From contig PKER01000352.1 of assembly GCA_002919115.1 (NCBI GenBank), forward strand, positions 1-8,884: a stretch of 8,884 bases of DNA. Direction: 5' to 3'. Positions 1 to 5,812 of this stretch are shown here, piece by piece. The notes beneath the pieces were generated by a model. The model was not told where the DNA came from and did not search any database. It saw only the letters and a list, made by a program, of their open reading frames with translations. The DNA comes from a bacterium (GTDB taxonomy: Bacteria; Actinomycetota; Thermoleophilia; Solirubrobacterales; 70-9). How positions within the stretch are numbered: position 1 is the first letter of the stretch; each line of letters starts with the position of its first letter. Both the position numbers and the translations under genes were made by a program.

Positions 1-132
1 CAGGCGCGCGCCGAGCGCCACGCCGCCCACGAACCCGGCGAGCGGCATCGTGGCCGCGACCAGGCCGCGCTCCCAGCCGATCACCGCGAGGGCGAGCGCG
101 CCGACGATGATGCCGACGTCGAGGGGCGTCAC
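1..132 (-). CDS. CvpA-family membrane protein, N-terminal fragment (CvpA or MarP-type)
   Basis: Partial gene: 44 codons from a GTG at 132 down to the left edge. The protein begins MTPLDVGIIVGALALAVIGW and continues with ERGLVAA, a hydrophobic segment and a Gly/Ala-rich second segment. CvpA-family proteins (colicin V production protein fold) start in the same way: a short N-terminus, L-D-x-x-I-I, a membrane helix, a G-[WY]-x-x-G turn, then a second helix. In actinobacteria this domain also forms the N-terminal membrane part of MarP-like periplasmic serine proteases; the fragment is too short to decide between them. GTG 132 is the only usable start, since the frame has no other ATG/GTG/TTG back to a stop near 217. 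No convincing Shine-Dalgarno sequence is visible. It is divergent from the penicillin-binding protein gene, so an envelope role would fit, but that is inference. Confidence 0.72.
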   Translation of the reverse strand, partial: MTPLDVGIIVGALALAVIGWERGLVAATMPLAGFVGGVALGARL

Positions 133-250
133 CGCGGGGACCCGGCACGCGCGCCGACGCGCGCGGCGGCGGAGCTGTGGGGAGATGGCGCGCTCATGGC
201 CGCTGTCTATTGATGGTTACGCACTTGCGCGCTCCGGGCGGCGAAGGGTC

Positions 251-256
251 TACCTT
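251..256 (+). promoter_or_regulatory. Candidate -10 box for the PBP transcript (TACCTT)
   Basis: TACCTT fits the TAnnnT -10 pattern in otherwise GC-rich DNA and lies 7 nt before a GTG at 264 that opens a short leader ORF. No good -35 is seen at 16-19 nt; TTGCGC at 225-230 is 20 nt away. Weakly conserved -35 boxes are usual in actinobacteria. Confidence 0.4.
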
Positions 257-263
257 TCGGGTC

Positions 264-326
264 GTGATCGTCCGATTCCGACCTCGCTGGGCGAGCAACG
301 CTAGCGCACGCCCAGGTACCGGTTGA
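264..326 (+). CDS. Possible 20-codon leader ORF overlapping the PBP start (TTGA junction)
   Basis: GTG at 264 opens a 20-codon frame (MIVRFRPRW... ending ...RPGTG) that stops at TGA 324-326. The stop overlaps the proposed TTG start of the PBP gene at 323 as TTGA, a typical translational-coupling junction. The GTG lies 7 nt behind a TAnnnT box, so it could be read from a leaderless mRNA, and the PBP start has no Shine-Dalgarno sequence of its own. Against it: third positions are clearly less G/C-biased than in neighbouring genes, so the peptide itself need not be conserved. Another reading is that a one-base indel split the true PBP N-terminus. No homology is recognised. Confidence 0.33.
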   Translation: MIVRFRPRWASNASARPGTG

Positions 327-2062
327 GCAACTCCCGGGCGTCCAGGCGGCGGCGCAGGCTCGTCGCGCGCACGCTGCCGGTGGGCATGGCAGCGGCGCTC
401 GCGTTCGCGGGCGGCGCGGTGGTGGGCGCGGGATCCGAGGAAGCCGGCGGGGCCGAGCGGTTCGCGCGCGCCTGGAGCGCGCAGGACTTCGAGGCGATGC
501 ACGCCGAGCTCACGCCGGGCGCGCGCGACCGCTACCCGCTCGAGCGCTTCCGGCGCGCCTACGTGGAGGCGCAGGCGACCGCCACCGCGGTGCGCGTCAC
601 GACCGGCGAGGTCGAGCGCGTGGACGACAGGCACGCCGCGATCGACGTGGCCGTCGACACGCACGCCTTCGGGCGGCTGGAGGGCCGCCTGGACCTGCCC
701 CTCGACGACGAGGGCCGGATCGCCTGGGAGCCGCACCACGTCTTCTTCGGCCTGCAGAAGGGCGAGAGCCTGGGGCGCGTCACCAGCACGGGCAAGCGGG
801 GCAAGCTGCTCGCCCGCGACGGGACGCCCCTCGCCGAGGGCCCGGCGACCGCGCGCACCTCGCCGCTGGGCGCCGCGGCGCTCGCGATCGCGGGCTCGGT
901 CGGCTCGCCGTCGCGCAAGCAGGAGAAGCAGCTGTACGCGCGCGGGTTCCCGCCGGGCGCGCCCACGGGGACGTCGGGCCTCGAGCTCGCCTTCGACGAG
1001 CGCCTCGCCGGCCAGCCCGGCGGGCAGCTCCTCGCCGTCCCGAGCGACGGCACGCTCGCCGACGGCCGGATCCTCGCGAGCAGCGAGCCGGTCGACGGCC
1101 GCAACGTGAAGACCACGATCGACCCCGAGATCCAGCAGGCCGCGGTCGAGGCGCTTGGCGGGCTCTACGGGGGCATCGCCGTCCTTGACGTCGACACCGG
1201 GCAGGTCCTGGCCGTCGCCGGGCTCGCGTTCTCCGCGCCCCAGCCGCCGGGCTCCACGTTCAAGGTGATCACCGCGACCGCCGCGCTCGACGAGGGCGTG
1301 GTCAAGACCGGCGACACCTTCCCCGTGGAGACGTCGAACAGCGAGATCGGGCGCGAGATCTCGAACTCGCACGACTCGCCGTGCGGCGGCACCTTCGTGC
1401 AGAGCTTCGCGAAGTCGTGCAACACGGTGTTCGCGCCGCTCGGCGTGAAGGTCGGCGCCGAGAAGCTGATCGAGGTCGCGGAGGCGTTCGGCTTCAACCA
1501 GCCGCCGGCGCTGATGGCCGAGGAGGCCCAGGCGGCTCTCGACCCGCCGGCGAGCACGATCCCCAACCCAATCGAGGGCGACGTCGCGCTCGGCGAGAGC
1601 GCCATCGGCCAGGGCCAGGTGCTGGCCACGCCGCTGCAGATGGCTTCGGTGGCGCAGACGATCGCGAACGGCGGCACGCGGCTGCCGACCCCCATCGTGC
1701 GCACGGGCGAGCTGCGACCCGAGGCGGAGCCCGTGGAGGTGACCAGCCCCGAGACCGCCGCCACGGTCCGCGACATGATGGTCGAGGTCGTCCGCAGCGG
1801 CACCGGCACGGCCGCGGCCCTCCCCGACGTCCAGGTCGCCGGCAAGACGGGCACCGCGGAGCTCGGGCCGAAGGCGCTGCAGCCCGGCGACCAGCTCGGC
1901 GAGGGCGAGGAGCCCGAGCAGGAGGTCGACGCCTGGTTCACGGCCTTCGCCCCGGCGAAGCACCCCAAGGTCGCGGTCGCGGTGATGATCGTCAACGCGA
2001 ACGGTGACGGCGGCGTCGTCGCCGCGCCGATCGCGCGCCAGGTCCTCGCCGCCGCCCTCTAG
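323..2062 (+). CDS. Class B-type penicillin-binding protein (D,D-transpeptidase) with MecA_N/NTF2-like N-domain
   Basis: Predicted 579-residue membrane-anchored peptidoglycan transpeptidase, acting on the outer face of the membrane to cross-link stem peptides. A cluster of five arginines (about 8-12) precedes a hydrophobic signal anchor (about 18-37). Residues about 43-145 resemble the NTF2-like MecA_N domain of PBP2a-type proteins (ERFARAWSAQDF...). A short dimerisation remnant (GKLLARDGTPLAEG) and the PBP2-like stretch SGLELAFDERLAG follow. The catalytic set is complete: SxxK as STFK (S311, K314), SxN as SCN (365-367) and KTG (508-510). A Gly/Glu-rich insert follows KTG at about 518-535. 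TTG 323 is chosen because it keeps the arginine cluster before the anchor; the frame is closed by TAG at 302. ATG 386 is an alternative but would remove that cluster. No lipid II polymerase domain is seen. The closest named types are PbpA/FtsI-like class B PBPs, but I cannot assign a symbol. Confidence 0.9.
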   Translation: MSNSRASRRRRRLVARTLPVGMAAALAFAGGAVVGAGSEEAGGAERFARAWSAQDFEAMHAELTPGARDRYPLERFRRAYVEAQATATAVRVTTGEVERVDDRHAAIDVAVDTHAFGRLEGRLDLPLDDEGRIAWEPHHVFFGLQKGESLGRVTSTGKRGKLLARDGTPLAEGPATARTSPLGAAALAIAGSVGSPSRKQEKQLYARGFPPGAPTGTSGLELAFDERLAGQPGGQLLAVPSDGTLADGRILASSEPVDGRNVKTTIDPEIQQAAVEALGGLYGGIAVLDVDTGQVLAVAGLAFSAPQPPGSTFKVITATAALDEGVVKTGDTFPVETSNSEIGREISNSHDSPCGGTFVQSFAKSCNTVFAPLGVKVGAEKLIEVAEAFGFNQPPALMAEEAQAALDPPASTIPNPIEGDVALGESAIGQGQVLATPLQMASVAQTIANGGTRLPTPIVRTGELRPEAEPVEVTSPETAATVRDMMVEVVRSGTGTAAALPDVQVAGKTGTAELGPKALQPGDQLGEGEEPEQEVDAWFTAFAPAKHPKVAVAVMIVNANGDGGVVAAPIARQVLAAAL

Positions 2063-2068
2063 GGCGGC
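2051..2068. terminator. Hairpin over the PBP stop codon (8-bp perfect arms)
   Basis: GCCGCCCT at 2051-2058 and AGGGCGGC at 2061-2068 are exact inverted repeats around a 2-nt centre; a folded loop would open to TCTA. The PBP stop TAG lies inside it. It sits between convergent genes and could act as a terminator on either strand. It lacks a T-tract, so this is a structural guess. Confidence 0.4.
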
Positions 2069-2093
2069 GCGCTCAGGGACCGCGCGAACCCCC

Positions 2094-2106
2094 GGGCCGG
2101 CGGCCC
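2094..2106 (-). terminator. Short hairpin directly after the lipoprotein gene
   Basis: GGGCC at 2094-2098 and GGCCC at 2102-2106 form a 5-bp stem with a 3-nt loop, immediately downstream of the lipoprotein stop codon on the minus strand. It has no T-tract. With the hairpin over the PBP stop it fills the 44-bp convergent gap. Confidence 0.3.
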
Positions 2107-2646
2107 CTAGATGTCGAGCTCGACGATCCCCTCGCCGTCGGGGCCGGAGATCTCGAGCTCGAGCGGCCGGTTCTCCGAGACCTCCTGGTCGACGAGGAAG
2201 AGCAGCATCGAGCCCTGGATCGCCCCGTTGGCCGCCGTGGAGTCGAGGATCGGCAGCTGCGAGTTGCCCTCCACGGGCGCGCCGATCTCGAGCGCGTAAG
2301 GGCTCTCGGACTCGACCGGCTCGTACTCGGCGCCGGTCGTGTCGACCACCCGGTAGGTGTAGGCGCTCTGCTGCGCCTCGTCGGAGTCGTTCTTGATCGT
2401 GAGGAACACGCCCAGGTACGCCTGGCCGGGCGGCGGCTCCGGCTGGCCGACCAGGTACTCGGAGTCCTCGACGTCGTTCGGGTTGAGGAACCGAGTGATG
2501 GCGATGTTGTAACGAAGCTCGCCGAGCTCCAGCGGCTGGCCCTCGACGACCTCGGAGTGCACCTCATCCTCGCCGCACGCCGCGAGCAGCGACGCGGCCG
2601 CGAGGAGCCCGATCAGGGCGATTGCGAGTCTCAGACGGCGGCTCAT
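2107..2646 (-). CDS. Small secreted lipoprotein with DUF4352-like beta domain
   Basis: 179-residue predicted lipoprotein of unknown function. The N-terminus MSRRLRLA is followed by a hydrophobic h-region and a lipobox LAAC with the lipidated cysteine at C24, so the mature protein should be anchored outside the membrane. After a short acidic linker, residues about 38-178 form one beta-rich domain. The segment around 76-90 (QAYLGVFLTIKNDSD) resembles the DUF4352/immunoglobulin-like extracellular domains common in Gram-positive lipoproteins, where 'v.v.i.N.s..' strands precede a tyrosine-containing strand. No catalytic motif is visible. The ATG at 2646 has no Shine-Dalgarno sequence but follows a TAGACT box by exactly 10 nt, suggesting a leaderless mRNA. 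It converges on the PBP gene; a shared role in the envelope is possible but unproven. The domain name is a resemblance, not a search result. Confidence 0.82.
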   Translation of the reverse strand: MSRRLRLAIALIGLLAAASLLAACGEDEVHSEVVEGQPLELGELRYNIAITRFLNPNDVEDSEYLVGQPEPPPGQAYLGVFLTIKNDSDEAQQSAYTYRVVDTTGAEYEPVESESPYALEIGAPVEGNSQLPILDSTAANGAIQGSMLLFLVDQEVSENRPLELEISGPDGEGIVELDI

Positions 2647-2656
2647 GCGCGGCGAG

Positions 2657-2662
2657 AGTCTA
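2657..2662 (-). promoter_or_regulatory. -10 box of the lipoprotein gene (TAGACT), leaderless type
   Basis: On the minus strand TAGACT (TAnnnT) is followed by 10 nt and then the ATG at 2646. A start of transcription about 7 nt downstream leaves at most a few nt of 5' UTR. No purine-rich SD is present in the gap. The -35 is not recognisable. Confidence 0.5.
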
Positions 2663-2714
2663 TCTGCGCGAGCGCGGGAACGAGACCACCGGCCGCGACC
2701 CGGGGGCGCTGGGG

Positions 2715-2733
2715 CTCCGGCCGTGCGCCGGAG
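2715..2733 (-). terminator. Stem-loop between the SRPBCC and lipoprotein genes
   Basis: CTCCGG at 2715-2720 and CCGGAG at 2728-2733 form a 6-bp stem with a 7-nt loop. It lies in the 115-bp gap after the SRPBCC stop and before the lipoprotein promoter, where a terminator would be expected. No T-tract follows, so confidence is low. Confidence 0.3.
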
Positions 2734-2761
2734 GCCGCCGTCTGGCGCGCACGACCCGGGG

Positions 2762-3259
2762 TCACGACCCCAAGCGGCTCGCCCCGGCGACCTCCAGGCG
2801 CTCGACCGGCCTCTCCTCCTCCACGAGCTGGCGGAGACGCTGCAGAACCTCGCGCCAGCCTTTCGCCAGTCGCCGCTGCGAGCGGCGGAGCTCCAAGACT
2901 CGATCGACCGGGTGCTCGGGCTGGGTCCAGAAGGTCACGGCCACCTCGCACCCCCCGCCGGGGACCTCGGTGAGCCGCCACTCCAACAGGGACGGGATCC
3001 GGTTCAGGCGCCCGCCGCGGCCGCGCTCGACGATCCGGTAGGGCTCCTCGGCCTCATCGATCACGCTGTCGAACCAGCCGCCCGCCTCGCGCAGGTAGAA
3101 GCGGGCCCCGGCGCCGACGCCGACCGGGTCGACGCGCAGCAGGTGGTAGCGCTTGAGCAGATGGTCGGTGAACGCGGGGCGAGCGGAGAGGTCGAGCAGG
3201 AGCTCGTAGACCCGCTCGCGCGGGGCGTCGATCGCGATCTGGGCGGTAACCGGACCCAT
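2762..3259 (-). CDS. SRPBCC-fold (polyketide cyclase/START-like) protein
   Basis: 165-residue soluble protein predicted to have the helix-grip SRPBCC fold, which encloses a hydrophobic ligand pocket. The N-terminal strand VTAQIAIDAPRERVYELLLD, with the family's 'i.i.ap.e.Vw..l.d' pattern, is followed by a strand with G-A-R-F (about 51-54), a central strand PYRIVERGRGG and a late strand W-R-L-T-E-V-P-G-G-G-C-E-V. A long basic C-terminal helix (about 117-150) would cover the pocket. The ligand is unknown: the fold includes polyketide cyclases, CoxG-like proteins and lipid carriers. ATG 3259 lacks an SD but follows a TAGAAT box by 10 nt. It is divergent from the FHA gene and co-directional with the lipoprotein gene, which has its own promoter, so an operon is not needed. 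Confidence 0.85.
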   Translation of the reverse strand: MGPVTAQIAIDAPRERVYELLLDLSARPAFTDHLLKRYHLLRVDPVGVGAGARFYLREAGGWFDSVIDEAEEPYRIVERGRGGRLNRIPSLLEWRLTEVPGGGCEVAVTFWTQPEHPVDRVLELRRSQRRLAKGWREVLQRLRQLVEEERPVERLEVAGASRLGS

Positions 3260-3269
3260 TGCGGCGGCG

Positions 3270-3275
3270 ATTCTA
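3270..3275 (-). promoter_or_regulatory. -10 box of the SRPBCC gene (TAGAAT), leaderless type
   Basis: On the minus strand TAGAAT, one base from the TATAAT consensus, is followed by exactly 10 nt of pyrimidine/GC sequence and ATG 3259. There is no SD. This is the best-matching of the promoter-proximal starts in the window. No clear -35 is seen. Confidence 0.55.
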
Positions 3276-3297
3276 TGAAGGATGCGCGCGGAGAGTC

Positions 3298-3329
3298 GGC
3301 GCGCGGCCGGGAAAGCCGCCGGGCGCGCC
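3298..3329. repeat. GC-rich inverted repeat in the SRPBCC/FHA divergent region
   Basis: GGCGCGC at 3298-3304 is the inverse of GCGCGCC at 3323-3329, and within it GCGGC (3303-3307) pairs with GCCGC (3315-3319). Folding would use one set plus part of the other. It lies in the 214-bp region between divergent genes and could be an operator or a transcript structure; in such GC-rich DNA it could also be chance. Confidence 0.3.
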
Positions 3330-3413
3330 CCGGTTTGACGGGCACGGCAAGCGGGGATCTTGAGAGCAACGCAACAGCCAGGCGAGTTTTTCCGCGCGCC
3401 CCCCGGAGTTGGT

Positions 3414-3419
3414 TATGAT
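3414..3419 (+). promoter_or_regulatory. -10 box of the FHA gene (TATGAT)
   Basis: TATGAT is a strong -10 match, 54 nt before the ATG at 3474. This predicts a 5' UTR of roughly 45-50 nt that carries a canonical SD. No -35 is convincing; the T-run at 3387-3391 lies somewhat too far upstream. Confidence 0.5.
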
Positions 3420-3463
3420 CGTCACAAGTGGGTAGGAGGGCGCACTTTTTTTCACCGCGTCCC

Positions 3464-3468
3464 GGAGG
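3464..3468 (+). promoter_or_regulatory. Shine-Dalgarno GGAGG deciding the FHA start
   Basis: GGAGG lies 5 nt before ATG 3474. The reading frame is open upstream to 3360, but this SD and the -10 box at 3414 place the true start at 3474, not at the upstream start codon. Confidence 0.75.
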
Positions 3469-3473
3469 TTCAC

Positions 3474-4055
3474 ATGTCCATAGCACCCGAGAGGGTCGGC
3501 GAGTCCCTCGATACCGCCAGCGGGCACACGCACGCCGCGGGCGAGCCGGCCACGGCGCAGCTCGGCGGCGCCTTGAAGTGCGTCGACTGCGGCTACGCGG
3601 TCAGCGTCCTGCCGGAGGAACCGATCCCCGAGTGCCCCGCGTGCGGCGGCACCGAGTTCCGCCGCGCGAGCCTCTTCGACCGGCCGACGATGGAGACCGC
3701 CGTCGTCGAGCCTGCGCCGCGCGAGCCCGCCGTGATCGCGCACGCCCGCTCGCAGCTCCCCTCGGGCCACCACCTCGCCTGGGAGGGCGAGGACGGTGAG
3801 CTCGTCACCTTCACGCTGCAGCCCGGCTGGGTCCGCATCGGGCGCAGCAGCGCGGCCGACCTGCGCCTCGACGACCCCACGGTCTCACGCCGGCACGCGC
3901 TGATCGTCCTCACCGACGAGGGCGAGGTCCGCGCGCTCGACGACCGCAGCCTCAACGGGCTCTTCGTCAACGGCAGCCGCGTCGAGTGGGCGCGGCTGAA
4001 GGACGGCGACGAGATCGAGATCGGCTGCTTCCGCCTCTACCTGCTGGAGGTCTGA
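3474..4055 (+). CDS. Zinc-ribbon plus FHA-domain protein
   Basis: 193-residue cytoplasmic protein with two recognisable parts. A zinc ribbon uses C36-x2-C39 and C54-x2-C57. A proline/alanine-rich linker leads to a forkhead-associated (FHA) domain at about 101-193, with the conserved GRS (123-125), SRRH (138-141) and NG (161-162) residues that in this family bind phosphothreonine. The likely role is to recognise a protein phosphorylated by a Ser/Thr kinase; no kinase or phosphatase lies in the window. The zinc ribbon may add a protein or nucleic-acid contact. Start 3474 is set by GGAGG 5 nt upstream. The orphan ParA gene follows after 65 nt on the same strand and has a promoter-like box of its own. 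Domain calls rest on visible motifs. Confidence 0.87.
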   Translation: MSIAPERVGESLDTASGHTHAAGEPATAQLGGALKCVDCGYAVSVLPEEPIPECPACGGTEFRRASLFDRPTMETAVVEPAPREPAVIAHARSQLPSGHHLAWEGEDGELVTFTLQPGWVRIGRSSAADLRLDDPTVSRRHALIVLTDEGEVRALDDRSLNGLFVNGSRVEWARLKDGDEIEIGCFRLYLLEV

Positions 4056-4104
4056 CTCGCGGCCAGCCATCCGCGCGCGGCGGTCGCGGACCCCGGGGCG
4101 CCGC

Positions 4105-4110
4105 TATATC
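4105..4110 (+). promoter_or_regulatory. -10 box of the ParA gene (TATATC), leaderless type
   Basis: TATATC is followed by 10 nt and then ATG 4121; the overlapping TATCGT at 4107-4112 is an alternative TAnnnT with 8 nt. Either places the transcript start within a few nt of the ATG. There is no SD. It is the only AT-rich patch in the FHA-ParA gap. Confidence 0.45.
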
Positions 4111-4120
4111 GTTCGCGCGG

Positions 4121-4924
4121 ATGGCGACCACGATCTCCGTCCTCTCGCAGAAGGGCGGGACCGGAAAGACGACGCTCGTCCGGACGCTCGCCGACGTGCT
4201 CGGCCGCTTGGGCCTCGATGTGCTCGCGGTCGACGCCGACCCGCAGGGGAACCTCTCCGACTACTTCGACACGCCGCCCGACGCGAGCCCGACGCTCGCC
4301 GACGTGCTCATGGGCGAGGCCCGCGCGGCCGACGCGATCCACGGCGGCGTGATCCCGGCGAACCTGCGCCTCGCCGAGGCCGAGCTGGCACTCGCCGGGA
4401 AGATCGGGCGTGAGGTCACCCTGCGCAACGCGCTGCGCGACGCGAAGCGCTCCTACGACGTGATCCTCATCGACTGCCCGCCCACGCTCGGCCTGCTCAC
4501 CGTCAACGCGCTGGTCGCCTCGTCGCACGCGCTGCTCTCGACGCAGTCGCAGTACTTCTCCCTGCAGGGCGTCGAGCAGGCCATGGAGGTCGTCGAGCTC
4601 GCCCGCGACAGCCTGAACCCCGACCTGGAGCTGCTCGGGATCGTGCTCAACATCGCGAACCTGCGCACCAAGCACGCGCGCCAGTCGCTCGAGGCGCTGC
4701 GCGAGCGCTTCGGTGACGCCGTCTTCCGCACGGCGATCCGCCAGTCCGTGGCCTACGCGGAGTCCGCGGAGCGCGCGCAGACGATCCTCGAGTACCGGCC
4801 CGCGCGCGCCGTGGACTACCTCTCGCTCACGGGCGAGATCCTCCGCCGCCTGGGCAGGCCGGAGCTGCTCGCCCGCCTGGACGAGCTGAGCGCAGCGCTG
4901 GTCCCGGCGTCGGCGCGCGCCTAG
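4121..4924 (+). CDS. ParA/Soj-family ATPase, orphan (no ParB in the window)
   Basis: 267-residue cytoplasmic P-loop ATPase of the ParA/MinD superfamily. The deviant Walker A KGGTGKTT (11-18) has the signature lysine K11. The switch I/A' motif VDADPQGNLS (37-46) has D40, and the Walker B motif VILIDCPP (114-121) has D118. These make it a ParA-type rather than a MinD- or Mrp-type protein. Proteins of this type dimerise on ATP and bind DNA non-specifically to move or place cargo. It has no N-terminal HTH, unlike plasmid type Ia ParA. No parB gene and no parS-like site (TGTTTCACGTGAAACA-type) is seen here, so the cargo is unknown. ATG 4121 is chosen because it directly precedes the family's first beta strand. 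The stop overlaps that of convergent thrB. Confidence 0.92.
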   Translation: MATTISVLSQKGGTGKTTLVRTLADVLGRLGLDVLAVDADPQGNLSDYFDTPPDASPTLADVLMGEARAADAIHGGVIPANLRLAEAELALAGKIGREVTLRNALRDAKRSYDVILIDCPPTLGLLTVNALVASSHALLSTQSQYFSLQGVEQAMEVVELARDSLNPDLELLGIVLNIANLRTKHARQSLEALRERFGDAVFRTAIRQSVAYAESAERAQTILEYRPARAVDYLSLTGEILRRLGRPELLARLDELSAALVPASARA

Positions 4925-5805
4925 AGCTCGGGCACGTCGGCGCCCAGCGGTGAGAACGGCACGCGGCGGACCGTCGCCCACCCGGCGCAGCGCTCCTCGA
5001 GCGCCGCCGTCACCTTGCCCGTGTCCTGCCAGAAGCTCCACACGAGCACGGTCGGGCCCGCGCCCGAGATCGTCGCTCCGATCGCGCCCAGCTCGCGGGC
5101 CTCGCCCACGAGCTCGATCGAGCGCGGGTAGAGCGGCCCGCGGTGGGGCTGGTGCAGCCGGTCGGCGAGCCCGCGGGCGATCAGGCCGAGGTCGCCGCGC
5201 TCGATGCCGAGCACGAGCTGGGTCACGGCGGCGATGTTCTCGACGGCGTCCTCCAGGCTGACCTGGGCGGGCAGGGCGGCCCGGGCGCGCTCGGTCGACA
5301 CCTCCTCCGCGGGGACCACGACGATCGCCTCCACCCCGGCAGGCGGCTCGAGGCGGACCGGCGCGGGGATCTCGCCGCCCTCGGCCGACGGGCAGACGAC
5401 GAAGCCGCCGAACACCGCGGCGGCCACGTTGTCGGGATGCCCCTCGATGCGCGCGGCGCGCGCGTAGATCTCCTCGCGGCTCAGGCCGAGCTCGTAGAGG
5501 TGGTCGGCAGCTGTCAGGCCGGCCACGATCGCGGCGGCGCTCGACCCCATCCCGCGGGCGAGCGGGATGTCGCTGCGCACCTCGAAGCGCACCCCGTCGG
5601 CGGGGTGCAGCTCCTCGAAGGCGCGGACGATCAGGTTCGAGCGGTCGGCGGGCACGCCCGGGGCGCCGGGGTCGACCGAGAACTCGCCGGTCTCGGTGAC
5701 CTCGAGCTCCAGGTGGACGGAGAGGGCGGCCGCCAGCACGTCGAACCCCGGGCCCAGGTTCGCCGAGGAGGCCGGGACGCGGACGAGCCGGCGGCGCGTG
5801 GTCAC
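4921..5805 (-). CDS. thrB: Homoserine kinase (GHMP family)
   Basis: 294-residue cytoplasmic enzyme that phosphorylates L-homoserine with ATP to O-phosphohomoserine, the step before threonine synthase. All three GHMP-kinase motifs are present: VPASSANLGPGFDVL (10-24), the phosphate-binding PLARGMGSSAAA (81-92) and ISGAGPTVLVW (246-256). The homoserine-kinase-specific EGHPDN (121-126) and the DRLHQPHRGPLYP stretch (215-227) set it apart from mevalonate-pathway kinases. Length is normal for ThrB. The GTG start at 5805 follows AAGGAG (5816-5821) by 10 nt; that SD overlaps the end of the upstream thioredoxin gene, whose stop is 7 nt before this start, so it is the last gene of a four-gene operon. 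hom and thrC, its usual actinobacterial neighbours, are not in the window. Its stop shares CTAG with the ParA stop. Confidence 0.95.
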   Translation of the reverse strand: MTTRRRLVRVPASSANLGPGFDVLAAALSVHLELEVTETGEFSVDPGAPGVPADRSNLIVRAFEELHPADGVRFEVRSDIPLARGMGSSAAAIVAGLTAADHLYELGLSREEIYARAARIEGHPDNVAAAVFGGFVVCPSAEGGEIPAPVRLEPPAGVEAIVVVPAEEVSTERARAALPAQVSLEDAVENIAAVTQLVLGIERGDLGLIARGLADRLHQPHRGPLYPRSIELVGEARELGAIGATISGAGPTVLVWSFWQDTGKVTAALEERCAGWATVRRVPFSPLGADVPEL

Positions 5806-5812
5806 CGCCCGC

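Noticed and set aside
194..1963. 589-codon open frame on the minus strand opposite the PBP gene
   Set aside because: Arg/Leu/Ala/Gly-rich low-complexity translation with no motif; it is the antisense of a gene with a full set of PBP motifs. Long antisense frames are normal at this GC content.
3446..3452. Run of seven T as an intrinsic terminator before the FHA gene
   Set aside because: The preceding sequence can form only about a 3-bp stem; it also lies within the expected 5' UTR of the FHA gene.
3428..3799. GTG-started frame 8 nt after the TATGAT box, which would look leaderless
   Set aside because: The translation is Arg/Gly-rich and becomes an out-of-frame shadow of the FHA gene, which has its own SD and conserved domains.
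4037..5041. 334-codon minus-strand frame opposite ParA
   Set aside because: No motif and an Arg/Val/Leu-rich composition; it is the shadow of a ParA gene with intact Walker motifs.
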